Position numbers and translations under genes: made by a program | In this document: piece after piece, positions 40,587 to 50,406 of the stretch | Layout: each line of letters begins with the position of its first letter | How positions within the stretch are numbered: the stretch's first letter is position 1 | Source of the DNA: Paraburkholderia largidicola | GTDB taxonomy: Bacteria > Pseudomonadota > Gammaproteobacteria > Burkholderiales > Burkholderiaceae | Direction of reading: 5' to 3' | Assembly: GCF_013426895.1 (NCBI RefSeq) | Contig: NZ_AP023174.1 | Span: 1,364,001 to 1,428,000 of the forward strand | Length of the DNA: 64,000 bases | The notes under the pieces: generated by a model | Databases searched by the model: none | Told to the model about the DNA's origin: nothing | The model's input: only the letters and a program-made list of their open reading frames with translations

Positions 40587-40976
40587 GCGTCCGTTTCATG
40601 TGCCTTCGTGATTTATGCCGCGCAGTCTCAACTTTTCATTCCCGGGTCCGTAAACATCGGTATTGGTGAATTGCATTCGCGATGAATGCGCCATTCAAGC
40701 GTTTCACGTGGATATCTTTTTGCCTGGCATTACCAAACGAATCGCCTGCATTTTGCGAACCGGCGACGAAATCCGCGAAACGTGCATGCGCACAACAGTG
40801 GAAGAGCGGGGCATATGACCAAATGCTGTCGCGTGTAACAGGACGTTACGAAGTGCTTTGCGACGCGAAGTTATGCATCAGTTATTACAAAGTTGAAATA
40901 CGCGTTAAGCGTCGCTTTGTTATATTCGAATCAAGCAGTCGATAAAACACAACTCCCGCAAAGAAAAGGTGAAACC
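40587..40976 (+). other. AT-rich intergenic region, no convincing gene
   Basis: Lower GC than its surroundings. A frame at 40682-40945 would encode 87 residues without recognisable domain and with atypical codon use, so it is not called. The region holds the promoter and leader of the secreted protein at 40977 (AAAGAAAAGGTG before its ATG). Confidence 0.5.
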
Positions 40977-41342
40977 ATGAAGTCCATGCGTCTTATCCCG
41001 TTGATCGCTGGCGTGCTCGCGATTGGCGCGTCGAGTGCGGCGATGGCTGGGGGACTGAACGTCGGTGTCAACATCGGTATTCCCGCTCCCGTCTACGTCG
41101 CGCCGGCGCCTGTGTATGCACCGCCGCCGCCGCCTCCGCCGCCCGTCGTGTACCAGCCGTATCAACCGGTGCCCGTCGTCGCTGGGCCCGCCATCGTGAT
41201 CGGCTGGCATGGCGACCGCTACTGGGATGGCCGCCGCTACTGGGGCCGCGACGACTACTATCGTCACCATGGCGGCTACGATCATGGACATGGTCATGGG
41301 AATGGCCACTGGGACAACGGCCGTCACAACGGCTGGCATTGA
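40977..41342 (+). CDS. Small exported Pro- and His/Gly-rich protein
   Basis: A 121-residue protein with a clear signal peptide (MKSMRLIPLIAGVLAIGASS, cleavage after AMA), a middle VNIGIPAPVYVAPAPVYAP followed by an 8-residue Pro run, and a C-terminal part rich in Tyr, Arg, Gly and His (YRHHGGYDHGHGHGNGHW). Such YXXX-type small periplasmic proteins are common in Burkholderiaceae; function is unknown. The His-rich end could bind metal, which is inference. It ends before a strong terminator shared with fabI. Confidence 0.8.
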   Translation: MKSMRLIPLIAGVLAIGASSAAMAGGLNVGVNIGIPAPVYVAPAPVYAPPPPPPPPVVYQPYQPVPVVAGPAIVIGWHGDRYWDGRRYWGRDDYYRHHGGYDHGHGHGNGHWDNGRHNGWH

Positions 41343-41380
41343 TCCCGGGCCACGACGGGTGCGCTCATGAATGCGCCAAC

Positions 41381-41409
41381 AAAAAACCGCCCCTCGGGGC
41401 GGTTTTTTT
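41381..41409. terminator. Bidirectional Rho-independent terminator
   Basis: AAAAAACCGCCCC, loop TC, GGGGCGG and TTTTTTT: symmetric, lying between the convergent secreted-protein gene and fabI. Confidence 0.92.
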
Positions 41410-41455
41410 ATCGTTGCACGCGCAACGACGCGCTCGCTTACGCGAGCAGGCGACG

Positions 41456-42247
41456 TTACTCGCTGACAGCAGCCATGCCGCCGACCACGGCGCTGAAGCC
41501 GCTATCGACATGCATGATCTCAGCCGTCACACCGGCGGCGAGGTCCGACATCAGAAACGCCGCTGCATTGCCGACCTGTTCGATCGTGACATTGCGCTTG
41601 AGCGGTGCGTTGCCCTCGACGAAATCGAGAATCTTGCCGAAGCCCTTGATGCCGCTTGCCGCGAGCGTCTTGATCGGGCCTGCCGAAATGCCGTTCACGC
41701 GAACGCCCTTGCCGCCCAGCGACACTGCGAGATAACGCACGCTCGCTTCGAGCGATGCTTTCGCGAGGCCCATCGTGTTGTAGTTCGGGATCGCTTTTTC
41801 TGCGCCGAGGTACGACAGCGTGAGCAGCGCAGCGTCGTTCGACAGCATCGGCAGAGCGGCCTTCGCGAGCGCGGGGAAGCTGTAGGCGGAGATGTCGTGT
41901 GCAATGCGGAAGTTTTCGCGCGTCATGCCGTCGAGGAAGTCGCCTGCGATCGCTTCACGCGGCGCGAAGCCGATCGAGTGAACGAGGCCGTCGAGGCTGT
42001 CCCAATGCTCTTTCAGCGAAACGAAGAGTGCGTCGATTTGCGCGTCGTCGGCGACGTCGCAGGGGAAGATCAGATTGCTGCCGAATTCGGTCGCGAATTC
42101 GGTGATGCGATCCTTGAAGCGTTCGCCGACGTACGTGAACGCGAGTTCAGCGCCTTCGCGCTTGCAGGCCTGCGCGATACCGTACGCGATCGAACGGTTC
42201 GACAGCAGGCCCGTCAGCAAGATTCGTTTACCAGCGAGGAAGCCCAT
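41456..42247 (-). CDS. fabI: Enoyl-[acyl-carrier-protein] reductase (NADH) FabI
   Basis: FabI reduces trans-2-enoyl-ACP in the last step of each fatty acid elongation cycle, and is the triclosan target. The 263-residue SDR protein begins [20 protein letters not shown], with the divergent FabI glycine pattern, and has the Tyr-X6-Lys pair in [13 protein letters not shown]. The true start is ATG 42247 with TAGGAGA upstream; a longer open frame to 42559 runs into yejA and is rejected. Divergent from yejA. Confidence 0.96.
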   Translation of the reverse strand: MGFLAGKRILLTGLLSNRSIAYGIAQACKREGAELAFTYVGERFKDRITEFATEFGSNLIFPCDVADDAQIDALFVSLKEHWDSLDGLVHSIGFAPREAIAGDFLDGMTRENFRIAHDISAYSFPALAKAALPMLSNDAALLTLSYLGAEKAIPNYNTMGLAKASLEASVRYLAVSLGGKGVRVNGISAGPIKTLAASGIKGFGKILDFVEGNAPLKRNVTIEQVGNAAAFLMSDLAAGVTAEIMHVDSGFSAVVGGMAAVSE

Positions 42248-42356
42248 GGATTCTCCTAATGAGGTCAGCGCGCCGCGATGACAGAGTGCGGGAACGCGCG
42301 GGATTTTGGGTAGAATTCTCTCACATTGCAACTGCCCACCGACCAACAAGGCACCT

Positions 42357-44267
42357 ATGACCGCAGGCACGCGACGGGTTGAAGCGCCGCGCCCGAAATG
42401 GCGCACACTGATTCGTCCGCTGTTGCGTCCCTTGCCGCGCGTCGCGCTCGCCACGTGCGTCGGCTCGCTGATCGCGTTGTCGCTCATGACGTCGCAGCAT
42501 GCGCAGGCCGCGTATGCGATCGCGCAGTACGGCAACCCGAAATATCCGCCTGACTTCAAACACTTCGACTACGTCAATCCCGACGCGCCGCGCGGCGGCA
42601 CGCTGGTGCTCGCGAATCCCGACCGTTCGACGAGCTTCGACAAATTCAATCCGTTCACGATGCGCGGCAGCGCGGCGCCCGGCATCGGGCTGCTGTTCGA
42701 GAGCCTGACGACGGGCAGCGCGGATGAAGTCGCGTCCGCCTACGGTTTGCTGGCCGACGATATCGCCGTTGCGGCGGACGGCCTGTCGACGACCTTCCAT
42801 ATCAATCCGCGCGCGCACTTTTCGAACGGTGACCCCGTCACGGCCGAAGACGTAAAGTTCTCGTTCGACACGCTGAAAAGCCCGCAGGCCGCGCCGCAGT
42901 TCGCCGCGTATTTCGCGGAGATCACGCGCGTCGTGATCGTCGACCCGGCGACCGTGCGCTTCGAATTCAAGCAGCACGATCGCGAGCTGCCGTTGCTCGC
43001 GGGCGGCATGCCCGTGTTCTCGCGCAAGTGGGGCATGAAGCCGGACGGCAGCCGCACGGCGTTCGATCAGCTCGCGTTCGAAAAACCGATCGGCAGCGGG
43101 CCGTATCTGATCGAGAGTTACGACAACGGCCGCACGATCACCTACAAACGCGACCCGAAGTACTGGGGCGACAAGCTGCCCGTGCGCGTCGGCATGTATA
43201 ACTTCGAGCGCATCAACTACAAGCTGTATTCGGATGGCACCGCGCGTCTCGAAGCATTCAAGGCGGGCGAGTACGATGCGCTCGTCGAATACGTCGCGCG
43301 CAACTGGGTGCGCCGCGATGTCGGCAAGAAGTTCGACAGCGGCGAGCTGATCAAGCGCGAATTTCCGCAACATAACGGCACGGGGATGCAGGGCTTTATC
43401 CTGAACCAGCGCCGGCCGCTATTCTCGGACGTGCGGGTGCGCAAGGCGCTCGATCTCGCGCTCGACTTCCAGTGGCTCAACCGGCAACTGTTCTACAGCC
43501 AGTACAAGCGGATCGACAGCTACTTCGTCAACACGGATCTGCAAGCGAAAGGCATGCCGTCGCCGGGCGAACTGAAACTGCTCGAGCCATGGCGCGCGCA
43601 GCTCGAGCCAGGCGTGTTCGGCGAGCCGCCGAAGCAACCCGACACGGACCCGCCCGGTTCGTTGCGCGCGAATCTGCTCGAAGCGCGCGCGCTGCTCGCG
43701 CAGGCCGGCTGGACGTATCGCGACGGCGCATTGCGCAACGCGAAGGGCGAGCCGTTCGTGTTCGAGATACTCGACGACTCGGGTTCGTCGGCATCGTTCG
43801 ACCCGGTGTACGCCACCTTCGTGCGCAATCTGCAAAAGCTCGGCATCGTGGCGCGTACGCGCACGGCGGATTTCGCGGTGTATCAGAAGCGTCTCGACGC
43901 GTTCGACTTCGACGTCACGACCATCCGCTTTCCCGACGTGCAGGTGCCGGGCGCGGACATGATCGACCGGTTCGGCAGCAAGGCGGCAGGCGAGCCGGGC
44001 TCGGGCAATCTGATCGGCCTGAAGTCGCCCGCCATCGATGCGATCCTGCGCGCACTGGTCGGCGCGCAGACCCGCGAACAACTTGTCGATGCCACGCACG
44101 CGCTCGATCGCGTGCTGATCAACGGCTATTACATGGTGCCGCACTGGTACAGCGCGACGCATCGCGTCGCGTTCAAGCGTGGTCTCGCGTGGCCCGGCAC
44201 CTTGCCGCTGTACTATACGGCGGAAGGATGGATCACTTCGATGTGGTGGTTCGCCACGCCGCAATGA
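42357..44267 (+). CDS. yejA: Peptide ABC transporter substrate-binding protein, YejA-like
   Basis: A family 5 (oligopeptide/dipeptide) solute-binding protein that delivers peptides to the Yej permease. The 636-residue product has a basic lead and a hydrophobic signal segment (about 32-51, ending QHAQAAYA). The SBP5 domain follows ([20 protein letters not shown], then [34 protein letters not shown]). In E. coli the Yej system imports microcin C. The ATG at 42357 is used; upstream in-frame sequence is not conserved. It is the first gene of yejABEF. Confidence 0.92.
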   Translation: MTAGTRRVEAPRPKWRTLIRPLLRPLPRVALATCVGSLIALSLMTSQHAQAAYAIAQYGNPKYPPDFKHFDYVNPDAPRGGTLVLANPDRSTSFDKFNPFTMRGSAAPGIGLLFESLTTGSADEVASAYGLLADDIAVAADGLSTTFHINPRAHFSNGDPVTAEDVKFSFDTLKSPQAAPQFAAYFAEITRVVIVDPATVRFEFKQHDRELPLLAGGMPVFSRKWGMKPDGSRTAFDQLAFEKPIGSGPYLIESYDNGRTITYKRDPKYWGDKLPVRVGMYNFERINYKLYSDGTARLEAFKAGEYDALVEYVARNWVRRDVGKKFDSGELIKREFPQHNGTGMQGFILNQRRPLFSDVRVRKALDLALDFQWLNRQLFYSQYKRIDSYFVNTDLQAKGMPSPGELKLLEPWRAQLEPGVFGEPPKQPDTDPPGSLRANLLEARALLAQAGWTYRDGALRNAKGEPFVFEILDDSGSSASFDPVYATFVRNLQKLGIVARTRTADFAVYQKRLDAFDFDVTTIRFPDVQVPGADMIDRFGSKAAGEPGSGNLIGLKSPAIDAILRALVGAQTREQLVDATHALDRVLINGYYMVPHWYSATHRVAFKRGLAWPGTLPLYYTAEGWITSMWWFATPQ

Positions 44268-44317
44268 GCGCGCTGACCGCGTACCCCATCATGTACTTTT
44301 GATTCTGGACGGCCGCC

Positions 44318-45358
44318 ATGTGGAGCTACATCCTCAAACGTCTGCTATTGATGATCCCGACGTTGATCGGCGTCCTCACGCTGACTTTCGTCGTGATCCA
44401 GTTCGTGCCGGGCGGACCCGTCGAGCAGGCGGTGCACGAACTGCGGCGCAGTACGGCTGAAGGCGGTGCGCCGTTCGGGCTGCGCGCGCATAGCGGCGTC
44501 GACGCGCAGCAGATCGCGCAACTCAAGGCGTTGTACGGCTTCGACAAACCGCCGCTCGAACGCTACTGGCTGATGCTCAAGCGCTTCTCTCACTTCGATC
44601 TCGGACAAAGCTATTTCCGGCATCAAAGCGTGTGGTCGCTGATCGTGTCCAAGCTGCCCGTGTCGATCAGCATCGGGCTATGGACGTTCTTCCTCACATA
44701 TCTGATATCGGTGCCGCTCGGCATCGCGAAAGCGGTGCGCAACGGTTCGCGCTTCGACGTGGGGACGAGCCTCGTCGTGCTGGTCGGCTACGCGATTCCC
44801 GGCTTCGTGCTCGGGGTGCTGCTGCTGGTGCTGTTCGGCGGCGGCTCGTTCCTGCAGCTGTTCCCGCTGCGCAATCTCACATCCGATAACTGGGACCAGT
44901 TGAGCTTCTTCGGCAAGATTCTCGATTACCTGTGGCACATCACGCTGCCGATCGTGGCCTCCGTGGTCGGCAGCTTCGCGGTCGTGACGATGCTGACCAA
45001 GAACGCGTTTCTCGACGAAATCCGCAAGCAATACGTGCTGACCGCGCGCGCGAAAGGGCTGTCCGAGCGCCGCGTGCTGTGGAAGCACGTGTTCCGTAAC
45101 GCGCTGTTGCCGTTGATCGTCGGATTTCCGGCCGCGTTCATCGGCGCGTTCTTCACGGGCAGCCTGCTGATCGAAACGCTGTTCTCGCTCGACGGGCTCG
45201 GGCTGCTGTCGTATGAGTCGGTCGTGCGGCGCGACTATCCCGTCGTGCTCGGCACGCTCTATCTCTTCACGCTGATCGGGCTCGCGACCAAGCTCATCTC
45301 CGATCTCTGCTACGTGTGGGTCGATCCACGCATTCAATTCGAACAACTGGAGCGCTGA
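44318..45358 (+). CDS. yejB: ABC transporter permease YejB-like
   Basis: An inner-membrane permease of the binding-protein-dependent type (346 residues, about six helices). The N-terminus MWSYILKRLLLMIPTLIGVL is typical of DppB/YejB. The EAA loop is seen in YVLTARAKGLSERRVLWKHV (about residues 240-260), which contacts the ATPase. The gene is 50 bases after yejA and its stop overlaps the start region of yejE. Confidence 0.93.
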   Translation: MWSYILKRLLLMIPTLIGVLTLTFVVIQFVPGGPVEQAVHELRRSTAEGGAPFGLRAHSGVDAQQIAQLKALYGFDKPPLERYWLMLKRFSHFDLGQSYFRHQSVWSLIVSKLPVSISIGLWTFFLTYLISVPLGIAKAVRNGSRFDVGTSLVVLVGYAIPGFVLGVLLLVLFGGGSFLQLFPLRNLTSDNWDQLSFFGKILDYLWHITLPIVASVVGSFAVVTMLTKNAFLDEIRKQYVLTARAKGLSERRVLWKHVFRNALLPLIVGFPAAFIGAFFTGSLLIETLFSLDGLGLLSYESVVRRDYPVVLGTLYLFTLIGLATKLISDLCYVWVDPRIQFEQLER

Positions 45359-45359
45359 T

Positions 45360-46463
45360 TTGAGCCGCGTTCGTACAGATGCCGAAGTGTCGCGCGCGCA
45401 GCCGGTGCGCGCGTTCGTGTCGCCGTCGCCCGCGCGCCGCGTGTGGCTGCGCTTCCGTCAGCAGCGGCTGGGTTACTGGAGTCTGATCGTATTCGTCGTC
45501 GCGTTTGCGGCGAGCCTTGCCGCGCCGCTGTGGTCGAACGACAAGCCGGTCGTCGTGCGGTACGACGGCCACTACTATTTCCCGCTCGTGAAGGACTACG
45601 CGGAGACGACCTTCGGCGGCGACTTCCCGACGCCCGCGGATTACCTCGATCCGTACGTCAAGCAGCGTCTCGACGCGCCCGGCAACTTTGTGATCTATCC
45701 GCTGAACCGGTACTACTACGACACGCTCAACTATTTCTCGAAGCGGCCGAATCCGGCGCCGCCTTCACGCGACAACTGGCTCGGCACCGACGATCGCGGC
45801 CGCGATCTGTTCGCGCGGCTCGTGTATGGCTTTCGCGTGTCGGTGGAGTTCGCGCTGGTGCTGACCTTCATCGGCACCGTGCTCGGCGTGCTGGCGGGCG
45901 CCGTGCAGGGTTACTTCGGCGGCAAGACGGACATCTTCGGGCAGCGTCTGATCGAAATATGGAGCGCGATGCCGGAGCTGTATCTGCTGATCATCTTTGC
46001 CTCGATCTTCGAGCCGGGCTTCATCCTGCTGATCGTGCTGTTGTCGCTGTTCGGCTGGATCGGCCTCGCCGACTACGTGCGGGCCGAGTTTCTGCGCAAC
46101 CGGCAACAGGACTACGTGCGCGCCGCGCGAGCCATGGGCTTGTCGAACTGGCAGATCATCTGGCGACACGTGTTACCCAATAGCCTGACGCCCGTCATTA
46201 CGTTTCTGCCGTTTCGGATGAGCGGCGCGATCCTCGCGCTGACGAGCCTCGATTTTCTCGGCCTTGGCGTCCCGCCGCCGACGCCGAGCCTCGGCGAACT
46301 GCTCGCGCAAGGCAAAGCGAATCTCGATGCGTGGTGGATCTCGATGTGGACGTTCGGCGTGCTGGTCGTGACGCTGCTGCTGTTGACGTTCATGGGCGAC
46401 GCGCTGCGCAACGCGCTCGACACGCGCATCTCCGACGCTATGAAGGCGGGAGGCAACCAGTGA
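45360..46463 (+). CDS. yejE: ABC transporter permease YejE-like
   Basis: Second permease of the Yej importer, 367 residues. It has a periplasmic loop between the first and second helices (YDGHYYFPLVKDYAETTFGG), then GTDDRGRDLFARLVYGFRVS and the EAA loop YVRAARAMGLSNWQIIWRHV. It starts at a TTG at 45360, one base after the yejB stop, so the two genes are translationally coupled. It overlaps yejF by 4 bases. Confidence 0.92.
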   Translation: MSRVRTDAEVSRAQPVRAFVSPSPARRVWLRFRQQRLGYWSLIVFVVAFAASLAAPLWSNDKPVVVRYDGHYYFPLVKDYAETTFGGDFPTPADYLDPYVKQRLDAPGNFVIYPLNRYYYDTLNYFSKRPNPAPPSRDNWLGTDDRGRDLFARLVYGFRVSVEFALVLTFIGTVLGVLAGAVQGYFGGKTDIFGQRLIEIWSAMPELYLLIIFASIFEPGFILLIVLLSLFGWIGLADYVRAEFLRNRQQDYVRAARAMGLSNWQIIWRHVLPNSLTPVITFLPFRMSGAILALTSLDFLGLGVPPPTPSLGELLAQGKANLDAWWISMWTFGVLVVTLLLLTFMGDALRNALDTRISDAMKAGGNQ

Positions 46464-48079
46464 GCGCCCACTCGATGAAACACGACGGGCCGCTGCTCGA
46501 ACTCGATCATCTGCGCGTGACCTTCGGCGACACGGTGGCTGTCGACGATGTGTCGCTCACGATCGGCCGCGGCGAGCGCGTCGCGCTGGTCGGCGAGTCG
46601 GGCTCCGGTAAGAGCGTGACGGCGCTGTCGATCCTGCGTCTGTTGAACGACGCGCAGACGCGCGGCGTGGTGCGCTTCGACGGCGAAGATCTGCTGGCGA
46701 AGAGCGAACGTGAAATGCGCGGGATGCGTGGCTCCGCTATCGCGATGATCTTTCAGGAGCCGATGACGGCGCTCAATCCGCTGTACACCATCGGCGATCA
46801 GATCGCGGAGACCATCGTGCTGCACGATGGCGTGAGCGCCAACGAAGCGCGCAAGCGCGCCGTCGCGCTGCTCGACCGCACGGGCATCACGGAGCCGGGC
46901 AAGCGGGTGAACAGCTACCCGCACCAGTTGTCGGGCGGCCAGCGGCAGCGCGCGATGATCGCGATGGCGCTCGCGTGCCGTCCGCGGCTGCTGCTCGCGG
47001 ACGAACCGACGACGGCACTCGACGTGACGATCCGCGCGCAGATCGTCGAGCTGCTGCTCGAACTGCAACGCGAGGAAGCCGAAAAGCGCGGCATGGCCGT
47101 GTTGCTGATCACGCACGATCTGAACCTCGTGCGCCACTTCGCGCAACGCGTCGCGGTGATGGAGAAGGGTGTGCTGGTCGAAAGCGGGCCGGTCGATACG
47201 CTGTTCGCGTCGCCGCAGCATCCATACACGCAGCGCCTGCTCCAAAGCCGCCCGGAGCGCGCCGTCGTGCCCGTGCTGCCGATCGCGCCCGTGCTGCTCG
47301 ACGCACGCGACGTCAGCGTCGATTTCCGGACGAAGCTGCCTGGCATGGCCGGCTGGTTTCAGTCGGGCCGTTTTCGCGCGGTCGACGACGCGACGGTGTC
47401 GGTGCGGCAGGGCGAAACGCTCGGCATTGTCGGCGAGTCGGGGTCGGGCAAATCGACACTCGCGATGGCGCTGCTCGGCCTGCAACGAACCTCGCACGGC
47501 GCGATCGAGTTTCAGGGCAGGGCGCTGGGGAGTTATCGGGGGCGCGAGCAGACCACGCTTCGGTCGAATATGCAGGTCGTCTTTCAGGATCCTTTTAGTT
47601 CACTTTCACCACGGCAGACGATCGAGCGGATCGTCGGCGAAGGGCTGGCGCTGCACCGGCCGCAACTGAATGCCGATGCGCGGCGCGACAAGGTGATCAA
47701 CGTGCTGCGCGAGGTGGGGATCGACCGGACGGCGCTGTATCGCTATCCGCACGAATTCTCCGGCGGACAGCGGCAGCGCATTGCGATTGCGCGCGCATTG
47801 GTACTGGAGCCGCGCATCCTGATTCTCGACGAACCGACCAGCGCGCTGGACGTCTCGATCCAGCAACAGGTGTTGAAGCTGCTCGCGGGTCTGCAACGCA
47901 AGTACAACCTGGGTTTCGTGTTCATCAGCCACGATCTGGCCGTGATCGGCGCGATGGCGCATCGCGTTGCCGTCATGCAGAACGGGGCGATCGTGGAGAC
48001 GGGCGAGGTCGAGCAGATCTTCGCCCAACCGACCCACCCTTACACACGTAAGCTGTTGAAAGCGGCCTTGACGACTTGA
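46460..48079 (+). CDS. yejF: ABC transporter ATP-binding protein YejF-like (two ATPase domains)
   Basis: The 539-residue protein fuses two ABC ATPases. Walker A GESGSGKS occurs twice (near residues 45 and 330), signatures LSGGQRQR and FSGGQRQR, Walker B with DEPTTALD and DEPTSALD. This matches YejF and powers the yejABE importer. The start is GTG 46460, overlapping the yejE stop (GTGA), with GGGAGG at good spacing; ATG 46475 is an alternative. No terminator is obvious, but the next gene has its own promoter. Confidence 0.94.
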   Translation: MSAHSMKHDGPLLELDHLRVTFGDTVAVDDVSLTIGRGERVALVGESGSGKSVTALSILRLLNDAQTRGVVRFDGEDLLAKSEREMRGMRGSAIAMIFQEPMTALNPLYTIGDQIAETIVLHDGVSANEARKRAVALLDRTGITEPGKRVNSYPHQLSGGQRQRAMIAMALACRPRLLLADEPTTALDVTIRAQIVELLLELQREEAEKRGMAVLLITHDLNLVRHFAQRVAVMEKGVLVESGPVDTLFASPQHPYTQRLLQSRPERAVVPVLPIAPVLLDARDVSVDFRTKLPGMAGWFQSGRFRAVDDATVSVRQGETLGIVGESGSGKSTLAMALLGLQRTSHGAIEFQGRALGSYRGREQTTLRSNMQVVFQDPFSSLSPRQTIERIVGEGLALHRPQLNADARRDKVINVLREVGIDRTALYRYPHEFSGGQRQRIAIARALVLEPRILILDEPTSALDVSIQQQVLKLLAGLQRKYNLGFVFISHDLAVIGAMAHRVAVMQNGAIVETGEVEQIFAQPTHPYTRKLLKAALTT

Positions 48080-48125
48080 CATTCACCAATTGGGTGCGGC
48101 GACCCATTGTTTTTTTCTATTTGTT

Positions 48126-48154
48126 TTGACATTGGAATACTTACTGGCTAGTAT
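48126..48154 (+). promoter_or_regulatory. Sigma-70 promoter of the NlpC/P60 gene
   Basis: Perfect TTGACA (48126-48131), 17-base spacer and TAGTAT (48149-48154). It lies 86 bases before the ATG at 48240, in the AT-rich stretch after yejF. Confidence 0.8.
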
Positions 48155-48239
48155 CGACCAAACTTTTTTCCTAGCCTGTTGATTTTCAGGCAAAAACTAC
48201 CGCCGCACCCAGCCCTAACCAAGACCAACCACCAGACCA

Positions 48240-48911
48240 ATGCAGCACCAAAACCTAACCCAGGCTTGCACGCGCGTCGTCGCCGGGATGTTCATTGGCG
48301 TACTGATGGCCGCAGCTCCCGGCGCTTTCGCCGATGAAGTAAGCAGCTTTAACCAGAATGCCTCATTCTCGACCTCTTCCGGGTCGAGTTCAGTGTCCTC
48401 CACCACACAAAGCACCCAAAGCGCTGCCTCGAATTCCGAGAGCGGCGCTCGTTCGTTTTTGTCCGGCATGGCCGGCAAGGCGGGTGATGTGGTGGTCGGC
48501 GCCCTCAACATGATCGGCGTGCGTTACCGCTGGGGCGGCGATACGCCGGATTCCGGCCTCGACTGCAGCGGCTTCGTGCGCTACGTGTTCCAGGACACGC
48601 TGGGCATGGCACTGCCGCGCCGTGCGGAAGAAATGAGCCGTGTCGGCGAAAAGGTTCGGGTTTCCGACCTGAAGCCGGGCGATCTCGTGTTCTTCAACAC
48701 GATGCGCCGTACGTTCTCGCACGTCGGCATCTACATCGGCGACAACAAGTTCGTGCATTCGCCCTCTACGGGCAGCACGATCCGCGTCGACGACATGGAT
48801 GACGGCTACTGGGAAAAACGCTTCACGGGCGCGCGCCGGATCGAATCGACGGTGCCGCAGCAGCAGGAGCTGCGCCAGCGCGTGAGCGCGACGATCGGTG
48901 GCAGCAACTAA
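48240..48911 (+). CDS. NlpC/P60 peptidoglycan endopeptidase
   Basis: A 223-residue exported cysteine peptidase that likely cuts peptide stems of peptidoglycan. A signal peptide covers about residues 1-31 (ending GAFADE), then a Ser/Thr-rich linker, then the NlpC/P60 domain from about residue 85. Catalytic Cys109 is in GLDCSGFVRYVF, His161 in SHVGIYIG and His173 in KFVHSP. It resembles Spr/MepS-type hydrolases of E. coli. It has its own strong promoter upstream and a strong terminator downstream. Confidence 0.92.
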   Translation: MQHQNLTQACTRVVAGMFIGVLMAAAPGAFADEVSSFNQNASFSTSSGSSSVSSTTQSTQSAASNSESGARSFLSGMAGKAGDVVVGALNMIGVRYRWGGDTPDSGLDCSGFVRYVFQDTLGMALPRRAEEMSRVGEKVRVSDLKPGDLVFFNTMRRTFSHVGIYIGDNKFVHSPSTGSTIRVDDMDDGYWEKRFTGARRIESTVPQQQELRQRVSATIGGSN

Positions 48912-48939
48912 GACGATCGTCGGTTGACCGGTTTCAAAG

Positions 48940-48970
48940 AAAAGGCCCGCTTCATCGAAGCGGGCCTTTT
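48940..48970 (+). terminator. Rho-independent terminator of the NlpC/P60 gene
   Basis: AAAAGGCCCGCTTC, loop ATC, and its perfect complement ending in TTTT; 14-bp stem. It also can act for the minus-strand patatin gene. Confidence 0.92.
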
Positions 48971-49010
48971 GCTTTGCTGCGTCCGTTTTCGCCTATGACG
49001 CCGCTGCCCG

Positions 49011-50021
49011 TCAGGCCGTTGCGCGCGCCGCCGCCAGTTTGCGCAGCAGTTCGGGCGCGATGCGCGCGGCGGCTTCCTCGCCTGCGAGAATCGCCGCGTT
49101 GCGTTGTCCGAAGTCGGTGCCGCTCATCGCGTTCAGATTCGGACGGATCACGACGTCGGCGTATTTGTCGAGCTCGTATGCCTTGATGGTCTGACCCATG
49201 ATCGTGAACGTCTGCATCAGCACGTCGAACGAGCTTTCGGTCAGCGCCGTTTCGGGCCGCGCGGAAATGTCGACGGCGATCACGAAGTCCGCGCCCATCT
49301 TGCGCGCGAACGACGCAGGCACCGGGCTGACGAGGCCGCCGTCCACGTATTCATGCCCGCCGATCTTCACCGGTTCGAACACCGACGGCACGCTCGACGA
49401 GGCGCGCACCGCGATACCCGTGTTGCCGCGCTGGAAGAGAATCGGCTGACCGGTTTTCAGATCCGTTGCGACGACACCGAGCGGCTTCGCCATCTTTTCG
49501 ATCGGGCGATTGTCGAGCGTCTTGTTCAGGTAGTTCTGGAGTGCGACGCCTTGCAGAAAACCGCGCGTGCGAAACGGCATGGCCCAGTCGCTGATCGATG
49601 CTTCGTCCATGGTCAGCGCGAGCTTGTTGAGCGCGAAACCGTTCAGGCCCGACGCGTACAGCGCGCCGACCACCGAGCCGGCGCTCGTCCCGCATATCAG
49701 ATCGACCTGGATGTTGCGCGCCTCCAGTGCCTTGATCACGCCGATATGCGCAAAGCCACGTGCCGCGCCGCCGCCGAGCGCAAGCCCGATGCGCAGCGGC
49801 CGTTGCGGCTTGACGGACGGCGTCGGCGGGACGGACGCGGTGCTGGGCGTGGGCGTGACAGTGTCGGGCTTGCTGCCCGTCGACGCGCAGGCGGAGAGAA
49901 CAGCGGAGGCCGCGGCAATCGAGAACGTGCGGCGGGACAGGCGTGGCGATGACGGTTTCAACGAATTCTCCAGCGACGGCGCCGACGTCCATGCGAAAGT
50001 GTCGTGCCGCGTGTCATGCAA
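49011..50021 (-). CDS. Patatin-like phospholipase, Tat-type lipoprotein signal
   Basis: A 336-residue RssA/NTE-type lipid hydrolase. The oxyanion loop ALGGGAARGFAH, the nucleophile Ser113 in GTSAGS and the catalytic Asp227 in YVDGG are all present. The N-terminus has a twin-arginine motif SRRTF (29-33), a short hydrophobic stretch, and a lipobox VLSAC (Cys45), suggesting export by Tat as a lipoprotein, followed by a Thr/Pro-rich spacer. It faces gltX divergently. Confidence 0.9.
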   Translation of the reverse strand: MHDTRHDTFAWTSAPSLENSLKPSSPRLSRRTFSIAAASAVLSACASTGSKPDTVTPTPSTASVPPTPSVKPQRPLRIGLALGGGAARGFAHIGVIKALEARNIQVDLICGTSAGSVVGALYASGLNGFALNKLALTMDEASISDWAMPFRTRGFLQGVALQNYLNKTLDNRPIEKMAKPLGVVATDLKTGQPILFQRGNTGIAVRASSSVPSVFEPVKIGGHEYVDGGLVSPVPASFARKMGADFVIAVDISARPETALTESSFDVLMQTFTIMGQTIKAYELDKYADVVIRPNLNAMSGTDFGQRNAAILAGEEAAARIAPELLRKLAAARATA

Positions 50022-50406
50022 AAGCGATCGCCGGCGGCGATCCTCGCGCGCTGACCGGAGCCTGGCTGGAGCCGGACGGGCAGCGCGCGCACATCATAAT
50101 GCAAAGCGGACATGCGGCGACAATTGGCGACACACGGTTGAGGAAACCGTCTACAGGCGCAGTTGTCAGTATCGGGTCCTGACGACGTCCGCTGTCCGAT
50201 GTTTCGGCTTATGCCGTCCGGCGCGCTGCCGGACGCGCCTGCAAACCCATGTTGTCAGTGTTCGACGGGTATAATTCGTCTCTCTTTTTCAATTGCGTTC
50301 GCGCCGTCGGCAGGCGTTGTCACCGTCGCCGGGCGCGATCCGTTTCTGTTGCCGCGCCAGGCTTCGATGTTCGCCGGCGCAGGCGTCCGTCTCCGAGTTA
50401 CCGCAC
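50022..50406. other. Divergent intergenic region patatin / gltX
   Basis: 385 bases without a gene. A TATAAT at 50268-50273 could be the gltX -10 box, but the only TTGTCA (50250-50255) is 12 bases away, too close for a normal -35. No regulator site recognised. Confidence 0.4.

Noticed and set aside
40682..40945. 87-codon frame downstream of tRNA-Ser
   Set aside because: No recognisable domain, no good ribosome binding site, AT-rich intergenic composition and atypical codon use.
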